DNA from: DAOPYU01 sp942493245 | GTDB lineage: Bacteria > Sumerlaeota > Sumerlaeia > UBA8349 | Assembly (NCBI GenBank): GCA_942493245.1 | Contig: OW818685.1 | Location: 930,001-994,000, forward strand | Direction of reading: 5' to 3' | Length of the DNA: 64,000 nt | Shown: positions 26,752-34,802 of the stretch, piece by piece | Layout: each line of letters opens with the position of its first letter | Position numbering within the stretch: the stretch's first letter is position 1 | Notes under the pieces: generated by a model | The model's database searches: none | Seen by the model: the letters and a program-made list of their open reading frames with translations, nothing else | Told to the model about the DNA's origin: nothing | Made by a program: the position numbers and the translations under genes

Positions 26752-27390
26752 ATGCCAAACAAGAAAATAACGAGACGAGTGGGGTTGACCCTGGGATTCA
26801 GCGTGTTGCTGGCCCTGCTGCTGTGCAGCACGGGCTGCCGTCGGCAGGATCTGGCGGTGGACGGGATGGACGCGCCGGGAAAACGGCTTTACACGGCCTG
26901 GAACCTTTGGTACGAGAATCCCGAGCGGATGTATTGCATCAACTACCAGGTGGGCGCCCGGATTCCCGCCGGTACCGAAGTCACCAACGTCCAGATCTAC
27001 CGCTTGTATCGTCCGTTCCGTACCACCCATGAAGTGATCCGCTTCACGACCCTGCCCGAGGGGCGGACGTACACGGTGTTCATGGAGAAACGGTTCCACC
27101 CCGGCGTGGACATTCGCTCATATAAAGACGCCATGTTCACGACGAAGAATTTTGAGCAGTTGACGGCTGGCATGACCCCGACGGAACTCCAGTCCATCCG
27201 CGAGGGGACGCTTTACATGGGGATGAGCCGTGAAGCGGTGCAGGCCTGTTACGGACTGCCGTTTCAGAGCCGGACTCCGTCGTTGACCAACAACACGTGG
27301 ATTTATCCGACGAATCGCTGGGGGTTGCAGGAAGTCACCTTCGACGCGAACGGCAAACTGGGCGCGTTCCGCAACACAACCTCTCGATAG
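26752..27390 (+). CDS. BamE/SmpA-like lipoprotein
   Basis: 212 residues. The signal peptide is KKITRRVGLTLGFSVLLALL followed by LLCSTGC, a lipobox-like end with Cys at about 25 (the -3 residue is Ser, not ideal). The C-terminal part (about 150-212) contains YMGMSREAVQACYGLPFQSR, then NNTWIYPTNRWGLQEVTFD and a final NGKLGAF, which matches the BamE/SmpA pattern (GMxxxxVxxxxGxP...W.Y...F..G.L). BamE-type proteins help outer membrane protein insertion, but the N-terminal 120 residues are extra and unrecognised. RBS is the GGAGGAGAGAAAGG run. Confidence 0.75.
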   Translation: MPNKKITRRVGLTLGFSVLLALLLCSTGCRRQDLAVDGMDAPGKRLYTAWNLWYENPERMYCINYQVGARIPAGTEVTNVQIYRLYRPFRTTHEVIRFTTLPEGRTYTVFMEKRFHPGVDIRSYKDAMFTTKNFEQLTAGMTPTELQSIREGTLYMGMSREAVQACYGLPFQSRTPSLTNNTWIYPTNRWGLQEVTFDANGKLGAFRNTTSR

Positions 27391-27640
27391 GCCGTTTGAA
27401 AAACCGGGAAGGATATGAGGCGGCGCTGTCCGTCCGGCTCTGAGCATTCAGGGCTGGGTGGGGGGCGCCGCTTCTTCTTTTTCATAGAGGAGTCAAGTAC
27501 CAACGGCACGATCAATACCCGCTTGAGGTATCGCCCCGGGAAAACAGGTTGGTTGTTTATCATAAGTGCTGAAAGCCCAAAGCGTTTACCCCTCTTCATA
27601 GTCCGGGCCTTCAGCCCTTGCATGAAAAGGGGACACTTGC

Positions 27641-27668
27641 CCTGGGGCGACGCTTCGCTTGCCCCAGG
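27641..27668. repeat. Palindromic repeat with GCGAAGC core
   Basis: The core GACGCTTCGCTTGCC lies between CCTGGGGC and GCCCCAGG arms. It is in the 344-base gap 27391-27734, where no gene is seen. Four more copies are at 30016-30044, 33823-33850, 33987-34014 and 39949-39977. Confidence 0.7.
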
Positions 27669-27734
27669 CTGGTATAAATCCGCGCCTTTGGCGCTCAACC
27701 GCGGTGTTCAACGATCAAACGACCACGATATTGC

Positions 27735-29117
27735 TTAAAATTCTATTGGGACATCCTGACGGGCGTAGCGTCGGAGTTCCTCGAACGCCGCGCGCGAGAA
27801 GGCCTCGGGGCGGGTAAAATAGAGACTGTTGTTCTGCCAGAGCGGTTCCTGTTCGATTTCCGCGCCGGACAATTCCAGCGCGCGGGACCACTCGCGCGTC
27901 TGCGGGATGGGGGAGTATTCGTTGAGCCGGGGAGTGGCCCCGGCGGTCAGCGCCAGGTCAATCGTGTCGCGGATTTCCTCCGGGGTCTGACCGGGGACTC
28001 CTGCCAGGATGTACACGCCGATCTGGTCGCGCTCGAATCCGGCTGCGCGCAGGGCCTCGACGGCGTTGCGGAAGGCGGCGTTGTCGCCGGGGCGGTTCCA
28101 ACTGGCCAGCCGCTCGCGCGAGACGGTTTCGAGGCTCAGGCGGATCGTCCGGACCCCGGCGCGTTGCATTTTCTCGGCCAGACGCGGGGTGATGCGGGTG
28201 TAATGGACCCCGTTGGGGGTGTGGAAACGCACGGGCAGACCCGACTCGATCACGCGGTCCATGAGAGGCTCGAAGAACCGGTCGGAGTGTGTCAGCAGGG
28301 CGTCGTCGTAGAACGCGAAATCGGTTGTGCCCCACCGGGTGTGGTGGTCGCGCAGTTCGCGGAAGACGGAATCGGGCGAGCGGCGCCGGCAGACCGGGGC
28401 GAGTTTCTTCGAGGCACAGTAGGAGCAGTGATGGGGGCACCCGATGGAGGTGAGCAGAGGCAGAGCGTCATGACCGTGGCACAGATCGAACGCCGGGCGG
28501 GGCCACGCTTCAGGGTCCGGATCGGGCGGGGCGATACGTGGGGCCATCTCGGGGAATTGTTCGCGCAGCCAGTCGGGCAGGGTGTCGAAGGCGTCGCCCT
28601 CCAGAACCCGGTCGGCGCCCGAGTGCGCCCGGGCGTGCTCGGGGCAGAGCGTGGCGTAGATCCCCCCCAGCAGAATCGGAATCGCGCGATCGGGCCATTG
28701 CTCGCGAAGGAGTTGGATGGCGAGTTGGACGCCGGGGTACCAGTAGGTCATGCGCGACGAGACGAGGATGGCGTCGGGCGGCCCGCCCCAGCGCGTCTCG
28801 AACGCGCGGAGTTCGGCCTGAAAGAGATCCAATGGGTATCCATACCGCCGGAAAGGGCGGTCGGCCCGACGGACAGGCTCCGGAGTGGGTTGGATGCGTT
28901 CGGCGTGGTATTTCCCTGTCCCAAAGGCGCGCGGGCGCACCCCATACGGTTCCAGTCCGGGGTGGTGGCGGTCGGTACAATCCACCCACCCGACCTCAAA
29001 CCCCCAGCCGCGCAGGCGTTCGGCCCAATAGAGCAGCCCGATGGGCCAGGCCCAGAGGTCGAAGGCCGCCACGTCGGTGATCCAGGGATTGACGAGCAGG
29101 AGGCGGGGACGGGGCAT
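27735..29117 (-). CDS. B12-binding domain radical SAM protein (second)
   Basis: 460 residues with LLLVNPWITDVAAFDLWAWP (cobalamin-binding-like start), then LRGWGFEVGWVDCTDRHHP, a middle domain with AILVSSRMTYWYPGVQLAIQ and ILLGGIYATLCPEHA, and the radical SAM site TSIGCPHHCSYCASKKLAP (CxxxCxxC near 222). The TIM barrel follows, with FAFYDDALLTHSDRFF and a GVYILAGVPGQTPEEIRDTI. I chose ATG 29117 since this starts the domain; the frame is open to 29234. It lies 43 bases downstream of the YhhN-like gene on the same strand, so they may work together on a membrane lipid. Confidence 0.84.
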   Translation of the reverse strand: MPRPRLLLVNPWITDVAAFDLWAWPIGLLYWAERLRGWGFEVGWVDCTDRHHPGLEPYGVRPRAFGTGKYHAERIQPTPEPVRRADRPFRRYGYPLDLFQAELRAFETRWGGPPDAILVSSRMTYWYPGVQLAIQLLREQWPDRAIPILLGGIYATLCPEHARAHSGADRVLEGDAFDTLPDWLREQFPEMAPRIAPPDPDPEAWPRPAFDLCHGHDALPLLTSIGCPHHCSYCASKKLAPVCRRRSPDSVFRELRDHHTRWGTTDFAFYDDALLTHSDRFFEPLMDRVIESGLPVRFHTPNGVHYTRITPRLAEKMQRAGVRTIRLSLETVSRERLASWNRPGDNAAFRNAVEALRAAGFERDQIGVYILAGVPGQTPEEIRDTIDLALTAGATPRLNEYSPIPQTREWSRALELSGAEIEQEPLWQNNSLYFTRPEAFSRAAFEELRRYARQDVPIEF

Positions 29118-29160
29118 CCGATTTTCTTCCGAGTGCAGGACTTCCGGGGTGCGTCGGTAT

Positions 29161-29904
29161 TCAACACCTCTCGGAATTAGAGCGGTTTTCCCCGGGATTG
29201 TCCAGTTTTGTCGTTCCGCGGCACGAAAGCGCAATCCCCCATTGAGCCGCGAAATAGGTGGCCATGATCAGACCGTAACACCCCGGAAATGAGCCTCGAA
29301 AACGTCCAATTGCCAGAGTGGTGTCGGACAGGGCGAACAGGCAGGCGCCCACGCTTGCGGCCAGAGCCGCTGAAGTCCGGAGTTCGAGCGCGCGGCTTGC
29401 CGCCTGAGCCGCCATGCTCAACAGCGCGCTGGCATACAGTACGACCGGGAGGCGCAGGGTTGGGGCTAATCCCGGCCAGAGAACGGTCAGCATTCCCACA
29501 CAAAAGATTGCGGCCAGAAGGAAGGGGATGCGGTGTTTTGCCAGATGGCTGTCCGAAAGGAAAGCGGAGAAGTAGCAGATGTGTGCGATCAGAAAACTGG
29601 CCAACCCGGCCAGGAAAAGGTCGGATGGCAACATCAGGAAGAATTCGCCCAGGATCGAAGAAAGAAGCCCGGCCACGATGCGCCCCTTGTAGGGGGTACG
29701 CTCCAGAACGGGCGCTTTCCATGTGAGCGCGAGGATCAGAAGAGACGTGGGAACCTGGATTGCATACGCCAGATACGGACGCGCGGGAAACGCATAATGC
29801 GCCCCGATCATCGTGGCGGTCAAACCCGTCACTCCCAGCCCGTGGAGCAAAACGCCCGGAGACGGAAACGCCGCGTGGGATTTTTCGAGGTTGGACACTT
29901 CCAT
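29161..29904 (-). CDS. YhhN/TMEM86-family membrane protein
   Basis: 247 residues with about eight predicted membrane helices. FFLMLPSDLFLAGLASFLIA with HICYFSAF, and later ACLFALSDTTLAIGRF, are the two signature motifs of the YhhN/TMEM86 family, whose animal members are lysoplasmalogenases that cleave the vinyl-ether bond of lysoplasmalogens. The conserved Asp and His positions are kept. In bacteria the role is less clear. ATG 29904 is preceded by GAGAG; the frame is open to 30267 but that region is a repeat zone. It is upstream of the radical SAM gene in a likely operon. Confidence 0.82.
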   Translation of the reverse strand: MEVSNLEKSHAAFPSPGVLLHGLGVTGLTATMIGAHYAFPARPYLAYAIQVPTSLLILALTWKAPVLERTPYKGRIVAGLLSSILGEFFLMLPSDLFLAGLASFLIAHICYFSAFLSDSHLAKHRIPFLLAAIFCVGMLTVLWPGLAPTLRLPVVLYASALLSMAAQAASRALELRTSAALAASVGACLFALSDTTLAIGRFRGSFPGCYGLIMATYFAAQWGIALSCRGTTKLDNPGENRSNSERC

Positions 29905-30015
29905 GCTACTCTCTCGCACGATCCCTGTCGTTTGCGTAGATTTTGAGGGCGAGTGCCGGTAATACGAACCGCTATCCCGATCCGGCCCCAGCCCTGACAG
30001 GGCGGCCCATGTCAG

Positions 30016-30044
30016 CCCGGGGCAGAGCGAAGCGACGCCCCGGG
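30016..30044. repeat. Palindromic repeat with GCGAAGC core
   Basis: CCCGGGGCAGAGCGAAGCG followed by ACGCCCCGGG, in the 422-base gap 29905-30326. The gap also has a GGCTCCGCTGCGCC-type element (30249-30266). The GCGAAGC heptamer is known to form an exceptionally stable mini-hairpin. Confidence 0.7.
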
Positions 30045-30326
30045 TCACGTGGTTCTCTTTTTCCAAAAAAGGGCTGAAAGCCCGCTCCAGGCGAAGCGAA
30101 ACCCAACGGGTGGAAACGAATTTCCAGAATCTCGAAAAGCCGCCCGAATGCCCGGAACCACAACCGCGCCAATCGGGAGATTGGCGATCCCAGAGGGGCG
30201 CTTTCTTCACAGAACGCGAGGGCTGCAATTTTCGCTGTTTTATTCGCTTGCGGCTCCGCTGCGCCATGCTATTCCCGTAGGAAGGAGGCGGGAAAATCAG
30301 GTCTTACGTCGAACGGTTCTCGATCT

Positions 30327-31601
30327 TCACCCGATGAAGAAACTTCCCTCCGCCTGGGCCTGTCCCGGTTTGGGCAACAGGATCTGAAGGCCGGCGCCTC
30401 CGAGCGGCGAGGGAATCAGGCTGATCTGTCCCTGGGACTTGTCAATCACCTGTTTGCCGATGGCCAGACCCATCCCCGTGCGGACTCCGCTTTTGGTCGA
30501 GAAAAAGGCGCGCCAGATGTCGGCCCGGATTTCTTCCGGAATTCCCGGACCGTTGTCGTGAATCTCGATCATCACCATCGTGTCGTTACGCGTCAACCCC
30601 ACCTCGATCCGTACCCGCCCGTTTTCCCGGCCTTCGATGGCTTCGATCGCATTCTGGATCGCCTGAACCAGCACGTGTCCCAACAGATCCCAACCCACTT
30701 CCACCCGCAATGTTTCAAATTCCGGACAGCTTTCGATATTGTCGAGGGAGATTTCCTGCCCGGCTATTTGGAGTGTGATGCTGCGCATCTTGGCGGGTGT
30801 GGCCAGGGCCAGGATGGCCTGACGGATGGCGGGCAAGAGACAGACCTGTTCCGGGGTATGTTTCTTTGTGCCCCGCAGCTTGCGCCACCGCTGAATCATC
30901 TGTTCCGTCTGACCCATGCCGGCCCGCAGAAACTGGTTCAGGTAGCGCATACCCTGTTGTTTCGCGTCGCAGTCGGGCAGTTTGACAAAGACCATGTCCA
31001 GCAGGTCGAGGCCTCCCTTGATGCCGGTGATCTGATTGTTGATGTCATGCAGAATCCGGGCGATGGACTCCTCAAACACTTCATGGCCCGCCCGGCAACT
31101 CCAGCGCCAGAACGCTGAACGCAGCCACGCGTGGAGGGCCTGTGCGGAGGTGAGGGCCTGGCGCACGGCGTCGGGGTTGAAGGGCCGGGACAGCCGGGCG
31201 ACCGTCATCTGTGCGGCCACACGTCCGTTCAGATCCAGCGGGTTTTCCTTCTCCAGCAGAACCAGCGCGGCGAGGGGGAAATGGGGCAACAGCCGGGTTT
31301 CCAAGTCCTGCGCGGTCAGGCGGGTTCCGCCTTCGGACGCCAGCGGCAGACTCTCGGAGAGAAAAATGACGGAAACGGCTTCCATCTGGTCGCGGTGCAG
31401 CGTCGTGAGCCACTCGAGATTTTCCCCCGCCAGAATTCGCCATTCCGATTCGGGCAACAGAGATTTCAGGGCGGACACGGAGTCGGCCTGTTCATCCAGA
31501 ATCAGGATGGTCTGGAAGGGCAGGGGGGACAGGAGAATATCCGAAGGATTGAATGGCCGGTTTTCTTCCACGGAGCGACAACCTCCCAAATCAGAACTCA
31601 C
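30327..31601 (-). CDS. Sensor histidine kinase with degenerate receiver-like N-terminus
   Basis: 424 residues with no signal peptide or membrane helix, so soluble. Residues about 25-165 look like a degenerate response-regulator fold (TILILDEQADSVSALKSLLP, LAALVLLEKENP), without the phospho-acceptor Asp pattern. The kinase part has an H-box ILHDINNQITGIKGGLDLL (His about 185) and a HATPase domain with N-box QAIQNAIEAIEGRE, G1 IHDNGPGIPEEI and G2 RTGMGLAIGKQV. It follows the TPR gene by 27 bases; the pair may form a signalling module. No receiver partner lies nearby. Confidence 0.85.
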   Translation of the reverse strand: MSSDLGGCRSVEENRPFNPSDILLSPLPFQTILILDEQADSVSALKSLLPESEWRILAGENLEWLTTLHRDQMEAVSVIFLSESLPLASEGGTRLTAQDLETRLLPHFPLAALVLLEKENPLDLNGRVAAQMTVARLSRPFNPDAVRQALTSAQALHAWLRSAFWRWSCRAGHEVFEESIARILHDINNQITGIKGGLDLLDMVFVKLPDCDAKQQGMRYLNQFLRAGMGQTEQMIQRWRKLRGTKKHTPEQVCLLPAIRQAILALATPAKMRSITLQIAGQEISLDNIESCPEFETLRVEVGWDLLGHVLVQAIQNAIEAIEGRENGRVRIEVGLTRNDTMVMIEIHDNGPGIPEEIRADIWRAFFSTKSGVRTGMGLAIGKQVIDKSQGQISLIPSPLGGAGLQILLPKPGQAQAEGSFFIG

Positions 31602-31628
31602 GGTGTGTGGACTGGACTCTGTCCGCCG

Positions 31629-32099
31629 TCAACCCAGGTGACTGCGGGCCTGCATCATTTCGTCCCGGACTTTCGATTGACCGGGATCTATGTTCAGAGA
31701 CGTTTCCCACTGTTCGATGGCTTCGGCCCACCAGCCGCGTGAAGCGAACAGCATCCCCAGATTGTTATAGGCAGCCACGAAGTTGCGGTCCTGCCCAATG
31801 GCCAGTTCCGACTCGCGCACGGCGGCCTCAAAACAGGCTTCTTCGTCGGACAGGTCCTCCCAGACTTCCTTGCGGGTTTCCTCTTCCAGCAACATGTGGA
31901 TATAGACCACGGAAAGGTTGTGGTGGGGCAACGGGGAGTCGGGGTATTGCCCGATACATTCCTGGAGGCGTTTGATCGTTCCGGTCAGATCCCCCTCCTC
32001 GAAGAGCGCCTGGGCGCTTTTCAACAGGGCGTCCAGACTGGTGTCGTTCCCTTCTTCCTTCAACGGATTTCCAGAACCTTGAATGTCGCTGTCGGTCAT
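31629..32099 (-). CDS. TPR repeat protein
   Basis: 156 residues with two to three TPR helices pairs: ALLKSAQALFEEGDLTGTIK and LQECIGQYPDSPLPHHNLSV, then VAAYNNLGMLFASRGWWAEA with IEQWETSLNIDP. A scaffold for protein binding in the cytoplasm (no signal peptide). It is 27 bases upstream of the histidine kinase gene, which suggests co-expression. Divergent from argJ across a 309-base region. Confidence 0.85.
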   Translation of the reverse strand: MTDSDIQGSGNPLKEEGNDTSLDALLKSAQALFEEGDLTGTIKRLQECIGQYPDSPLPHHNLSVVYIHMLLEEETRKEVWEDLSDEEACFEAAVRESELAIGQDRNFVAAYNNLGMLFASRGWWAEAIEQWETSLNIDPGQSKVRDEMMQARSHLG

Positions 32100-32215
32100 G
32101 GTTGCATCCTACCCCACTCGCGTAAGATTTTGGGTATCCCTTTTCAGTTGAAGCGCGGAAACCGCCTGACCATTTTAAAATGCCGCGAAGAGCGCTGGAA
32201 AGCAAGGATTTTCAG

Positions 32216-32231
32216 CCGGATTTCGATCCGG
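32216..32231 (+). other. Short hairpin with UUCG loop in the argJ leader
   Basis: CCGGAT and ATCCGG flank TTCG, a tetraloop known for high stability. It lies in the 309-base divergent gap between the TPR gene and argJ, about 180 bases before argJ. Role unknown. No other feature is clear in the gap. Confidence 0.4.
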
Positions 32232-32408
32232 ATCGTGGAAAAAAAAGACGGGGATCGCCCATCGAATCGGTTTGGGAGGACCGAAAACGGGCGGAATTCG
32301 GGGGGTGTGCATCTTCTGTTTTCCGCTTGCCTTTTCGCGCAGTTTTCGAGAAACTTAACCGATTTTCTGTTGCGCCAAGGCGCGACGATGCGGCAGAAAG
32401 GTGAGAAA

Positions 32409-33629
32409 ATGGCTCAGAATCCCCCGTCTCTGAAAGAGGGTATCCAGAATTTCTCCGTTCCCGGTTTTACCATCGGCGCCACAGCCGCCGGGCTGAAACC
32501 CAACGGAAAACTCGACCTCTGCGTCCTGATTTCCGACCGGCCCAGCATGGCGGCGGCGGTTTTCACCCGCAACCGCATCGTGGGCGAGCCAGTCAAACTC
32601 GACCGCCTGCACCTCAAGCACGCCACCCACCGCGCCGTCGTGGTCAACGCCAAGTACTCGAATGTCTGCACGGGGGACGAGGGGTACCGCAACGCACGGG
32701 AGATGGCCTCGACCGTGGCCGAACTCGTCGGATGCGAACCCGAGGAAGTTTTTGTGGCCTCGACGGGCATCATCGGCCAGCAGGTGCCGATGGACCGCGC
32801 CCTGCCTGGCATCCGCGCCGCCTTCGAGGCGCGCGCCACCGATGGCTGGGAGCAGGCCGCCCACGCCATCATGACCACCGACACCTTTCCCAAGGCTGTC
32901 TCGCGCACGGTTCAGATCAATGGCAGCACCGTCACCCTCGGCGGCATCGCCAAGGGGTCAGGCATGATCCACCCGAACATGGCCACCATGCTCTGCTTTC
33001 TGGCCACCGACGCCGCCATCGAGAAACACGTGTTGCAGGAAATGCTCCGCCGGGTGGCCGACCGCTCGTTCAACTGCGTGACCGTGGACGGAGACACCAG
33101 CACGAGCGACAGCATGATCCTGCTGGCCAACGGCCTGGCGGGTAACAAGGTGATCGCGGGCCCCGGCGCCGACCTGCGCGCTTTCGAGCAGGCTCTTGAG
33201 GATATCTGCGTCCGGCTCGCCCGGGCCATCGCTCGCGACGGCGAAGGCGCCCAGCATCTCATTACCGTCAAAGTCAGTGGCGCCCGCACCGACAAGGCCG
33301 CGCATCAGATCGCCGAAACGGTGGCCACCTCGCCGCTGGTCAAGACGGCCATCGCCGGGCGCGACGCCAACTGGGGCCGCATCGCCGCCGCCGCGGGTCG
33401 CGCGGGGGTGCCTTTTTCGGCCAGCAGTCTGACCCTGCGGATGAACGGCACGCTTCTTTTTGAATTGGGCCAGCCGGTTCCCTTTGACGATCCCGCCCTG
33501 ACGAAAACGCTCGCCGAACCGGATGTCGAAATTGAAATCGAAGTGGGTGAGGGCGTCGGAAAAGCCACCGTCTGGACCTGCGACCTGACGCACGAGTACA
33601 TCAGCATCAACGGCGACTACCGGTCCTAG
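32409..33629 (+). CDS. argJ: Bifunctional ornithine acetyltransferase/N-acetylglutamate synthase
   Basis: ArgJ transfers acetyl from N-acetylornithine to glutamate, recycling the acetyl group in arginine synthesis, and in bifunctional forms also uses acetyl-CoA. The 406-residue protein has the self-cleavage site KGSGMIHPNMATML, where the Thr (about 192) is the new N-terminal nucleophile after cleavage after Ala. Other family parts are SMAAAVFTRNRIVGEPVKL, FVASTGIIGQQVPM, and TVDGDTSTSDSMI. Start ATG 32409 has AAAGGTGA upstream. The upstream frame to 31896 overlaps the TPR region and is not used. No other arg gene is adjacent. Confidence 0.95.
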   Translation: MAQNPPSLKEGIQNFSVPGFTIGATAAGLKPNGKLDLCVLISDRPSMAAAVFTRNRIVGEPVKLDRLHLKHATHRAVVVNAKYSNVCTGDEGYRNAREMASTVAELVGCEPEEVFVASTGIIGQQVPMDRALPGIRAAFEARATDGWEQAAHAIMTTDTFPKAVSRTVQINGSTVTLGGIAKGSGMIHPNMATMLCFLATDAAIEKHVLQEMLRRVADRSFNCVTVDGDTSTSDSMILLANGLAGNKVIAGPGADLRAFEQALEDICVRLARAIARDGEGAQHLITVKVSGARTDKAAHQIAETVATSPLVKTAIAGRDANWGRIAAAAGRAGVPFSASSLTLRMNGTLLFELGQPVPFDDPALTKTLAEPDVEIEIEVGEGVGKATVWTCDLTHEYISINGDYRS

Positions 33630-33655
33630 GGAAAAAACAACGTTTCGTCCTCACA

Positions 33656-34100
33656 GGGGCGAAAAGCGACACAGCGAAACCGCAACCGAATATAACCACG
33701 AAAAACACGAAGGACACGAAAACCGCTTCTGCATTTTTCGTACTACTATCTCGCAAAAACTACGCAAGCCGCGAACATTTTCTGGGTTGAAAAAAGCGCC
33801 CCGACGGGGCGCAGGCGAGTAGCCGGGGGTGGAGCGAAGCGGAACCCCCGGACATGTCCCCAAATTCTCCCCGCCCCGGATGGGGCGGAGGAAAAACGGA
33901 GAAACACCTGTGAGAACAAATTTATCTTCTTGCCTGTTGTGCAACCACCCTGCGCCCCTCTGGGGCGCGAAAAATGAGGAACTTCTCCGGGGGTTCCGCT
34001 TCGCTTCACCCCCGGCTACTTTCCTTTGCCCCTCCGGGGCAAGTTGTTCGGTTGCGGCTTCGCTGCGCTAGATCCTTCGTGTGTTTCGTGGTTAGAGATC
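33656..34100. repeat. Composite block of inverted intergenic repeats
   Basis: A 445-base non-coding block within the gap 33630-34231. It contains two GCGAAGC-core palindromes in opposite orientation (33823-33850 and 33987-34014), each close to GGGGCGC-type palindromes (33797-33812, 33961-33969), and AACCACGAA..CACGAAGGA segments near both ends in inverted order (33695-33715, 34077-34098), plus GCGAAACCGCAACC / GGTTGCGGCTTCGC modules (33667-33690, 34049-34070). It reads as nested insertions of a mobile palindromic element. No ORF of note. Confidence 0.7.
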
Positions 34101-34231
34101 ATTTTGCCTTAAGTGAACACGAGATTGTCTTTCTATATTATTGATAATATTCATGATATTTCACATCCCGTGCGGGCAGAAATAGCCCTGAGAAAATGTG
34201 AAGGTACCATATAGGTACCACTGGAACGGAA

Positions 34232-34498
34232 TCAAACACGTCCTCCAGCCTGTAGTCGTGTGTGCGCCTTCTTATCACCCAGAAGTCCGTCCAACGCGCT
34301 TCCAAGGGTCAAGGTCTCGTGAGTCGGTAACCCGACCACGCCCTTGGCGATCTCCAATTGTCGCTTGGCCATGTATATTTCGGCTGTTTTCTTGTCTAAG
34401 ATTCCGGCCATACGTTCGCGTACCAGCCGCCGATCCTGGTAATAGTGGAGGTAGAAGGTTACCTTCCCGTCCTTCCGTTTCCTCTCATAGATTTCCAT
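34232..34498 (-). pseudogene. Fragment of tyrosine-integrase N-terminal region
   Basis: The frame from ATG 34498 gives MEIYERKRKDGKVTFYLHYY followed by QDRRLVRERMAGILDKKTAE and a short tail, then stop. The style (basic strand-strand-helix, then KRQLEIAKG) fits the arm-binding/N-terminal region of phage-type integrases; the catalytic domain with the R-H-R-Y residues is missing, so it is a remnant. It sits at the edge of the restriction island, as expected for a former integration site. Confidence 0.4.
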
Positions 34499-34802
34499 GC
34501 GCCTGCCCCCGACTTGCCGCCATTGTGATCCTTCGTGGATCAGTATAAATCTTTCCCAAGTCTTTGGCAAGTGGGGGGTGGTTGTACCCTTCTATCACCC
34601 TTCTTGAAGCATCTCTGAGAATACGGGAACCTCCAGATGAAATCTTTCACTGTCATTCGCACCCACCCAGCAAGGAGGGCTACCTTCCATCCGCGTTGGT
34701 ACACTTGTAGCCATCCGTTCATAGTTGACCGAAGGAGTCTGATACGCTACGGTTTGACGCAGGTTGGTGAAACGGAGACAGGCATCGAGAGCCGTTTGAA
34801 CA
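34499..34802. other. Gap before hsdR without a clear gene
   Basis: No convincing gene. Frames on the minus strand in this gap overlap the start of hsdR and do not match known families. A weak TTGACC...TACGGT pair (34725-34753) could be the hsdR promoter. GC content falls here, consistent with acquired DNA. Confidence 0.4.
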
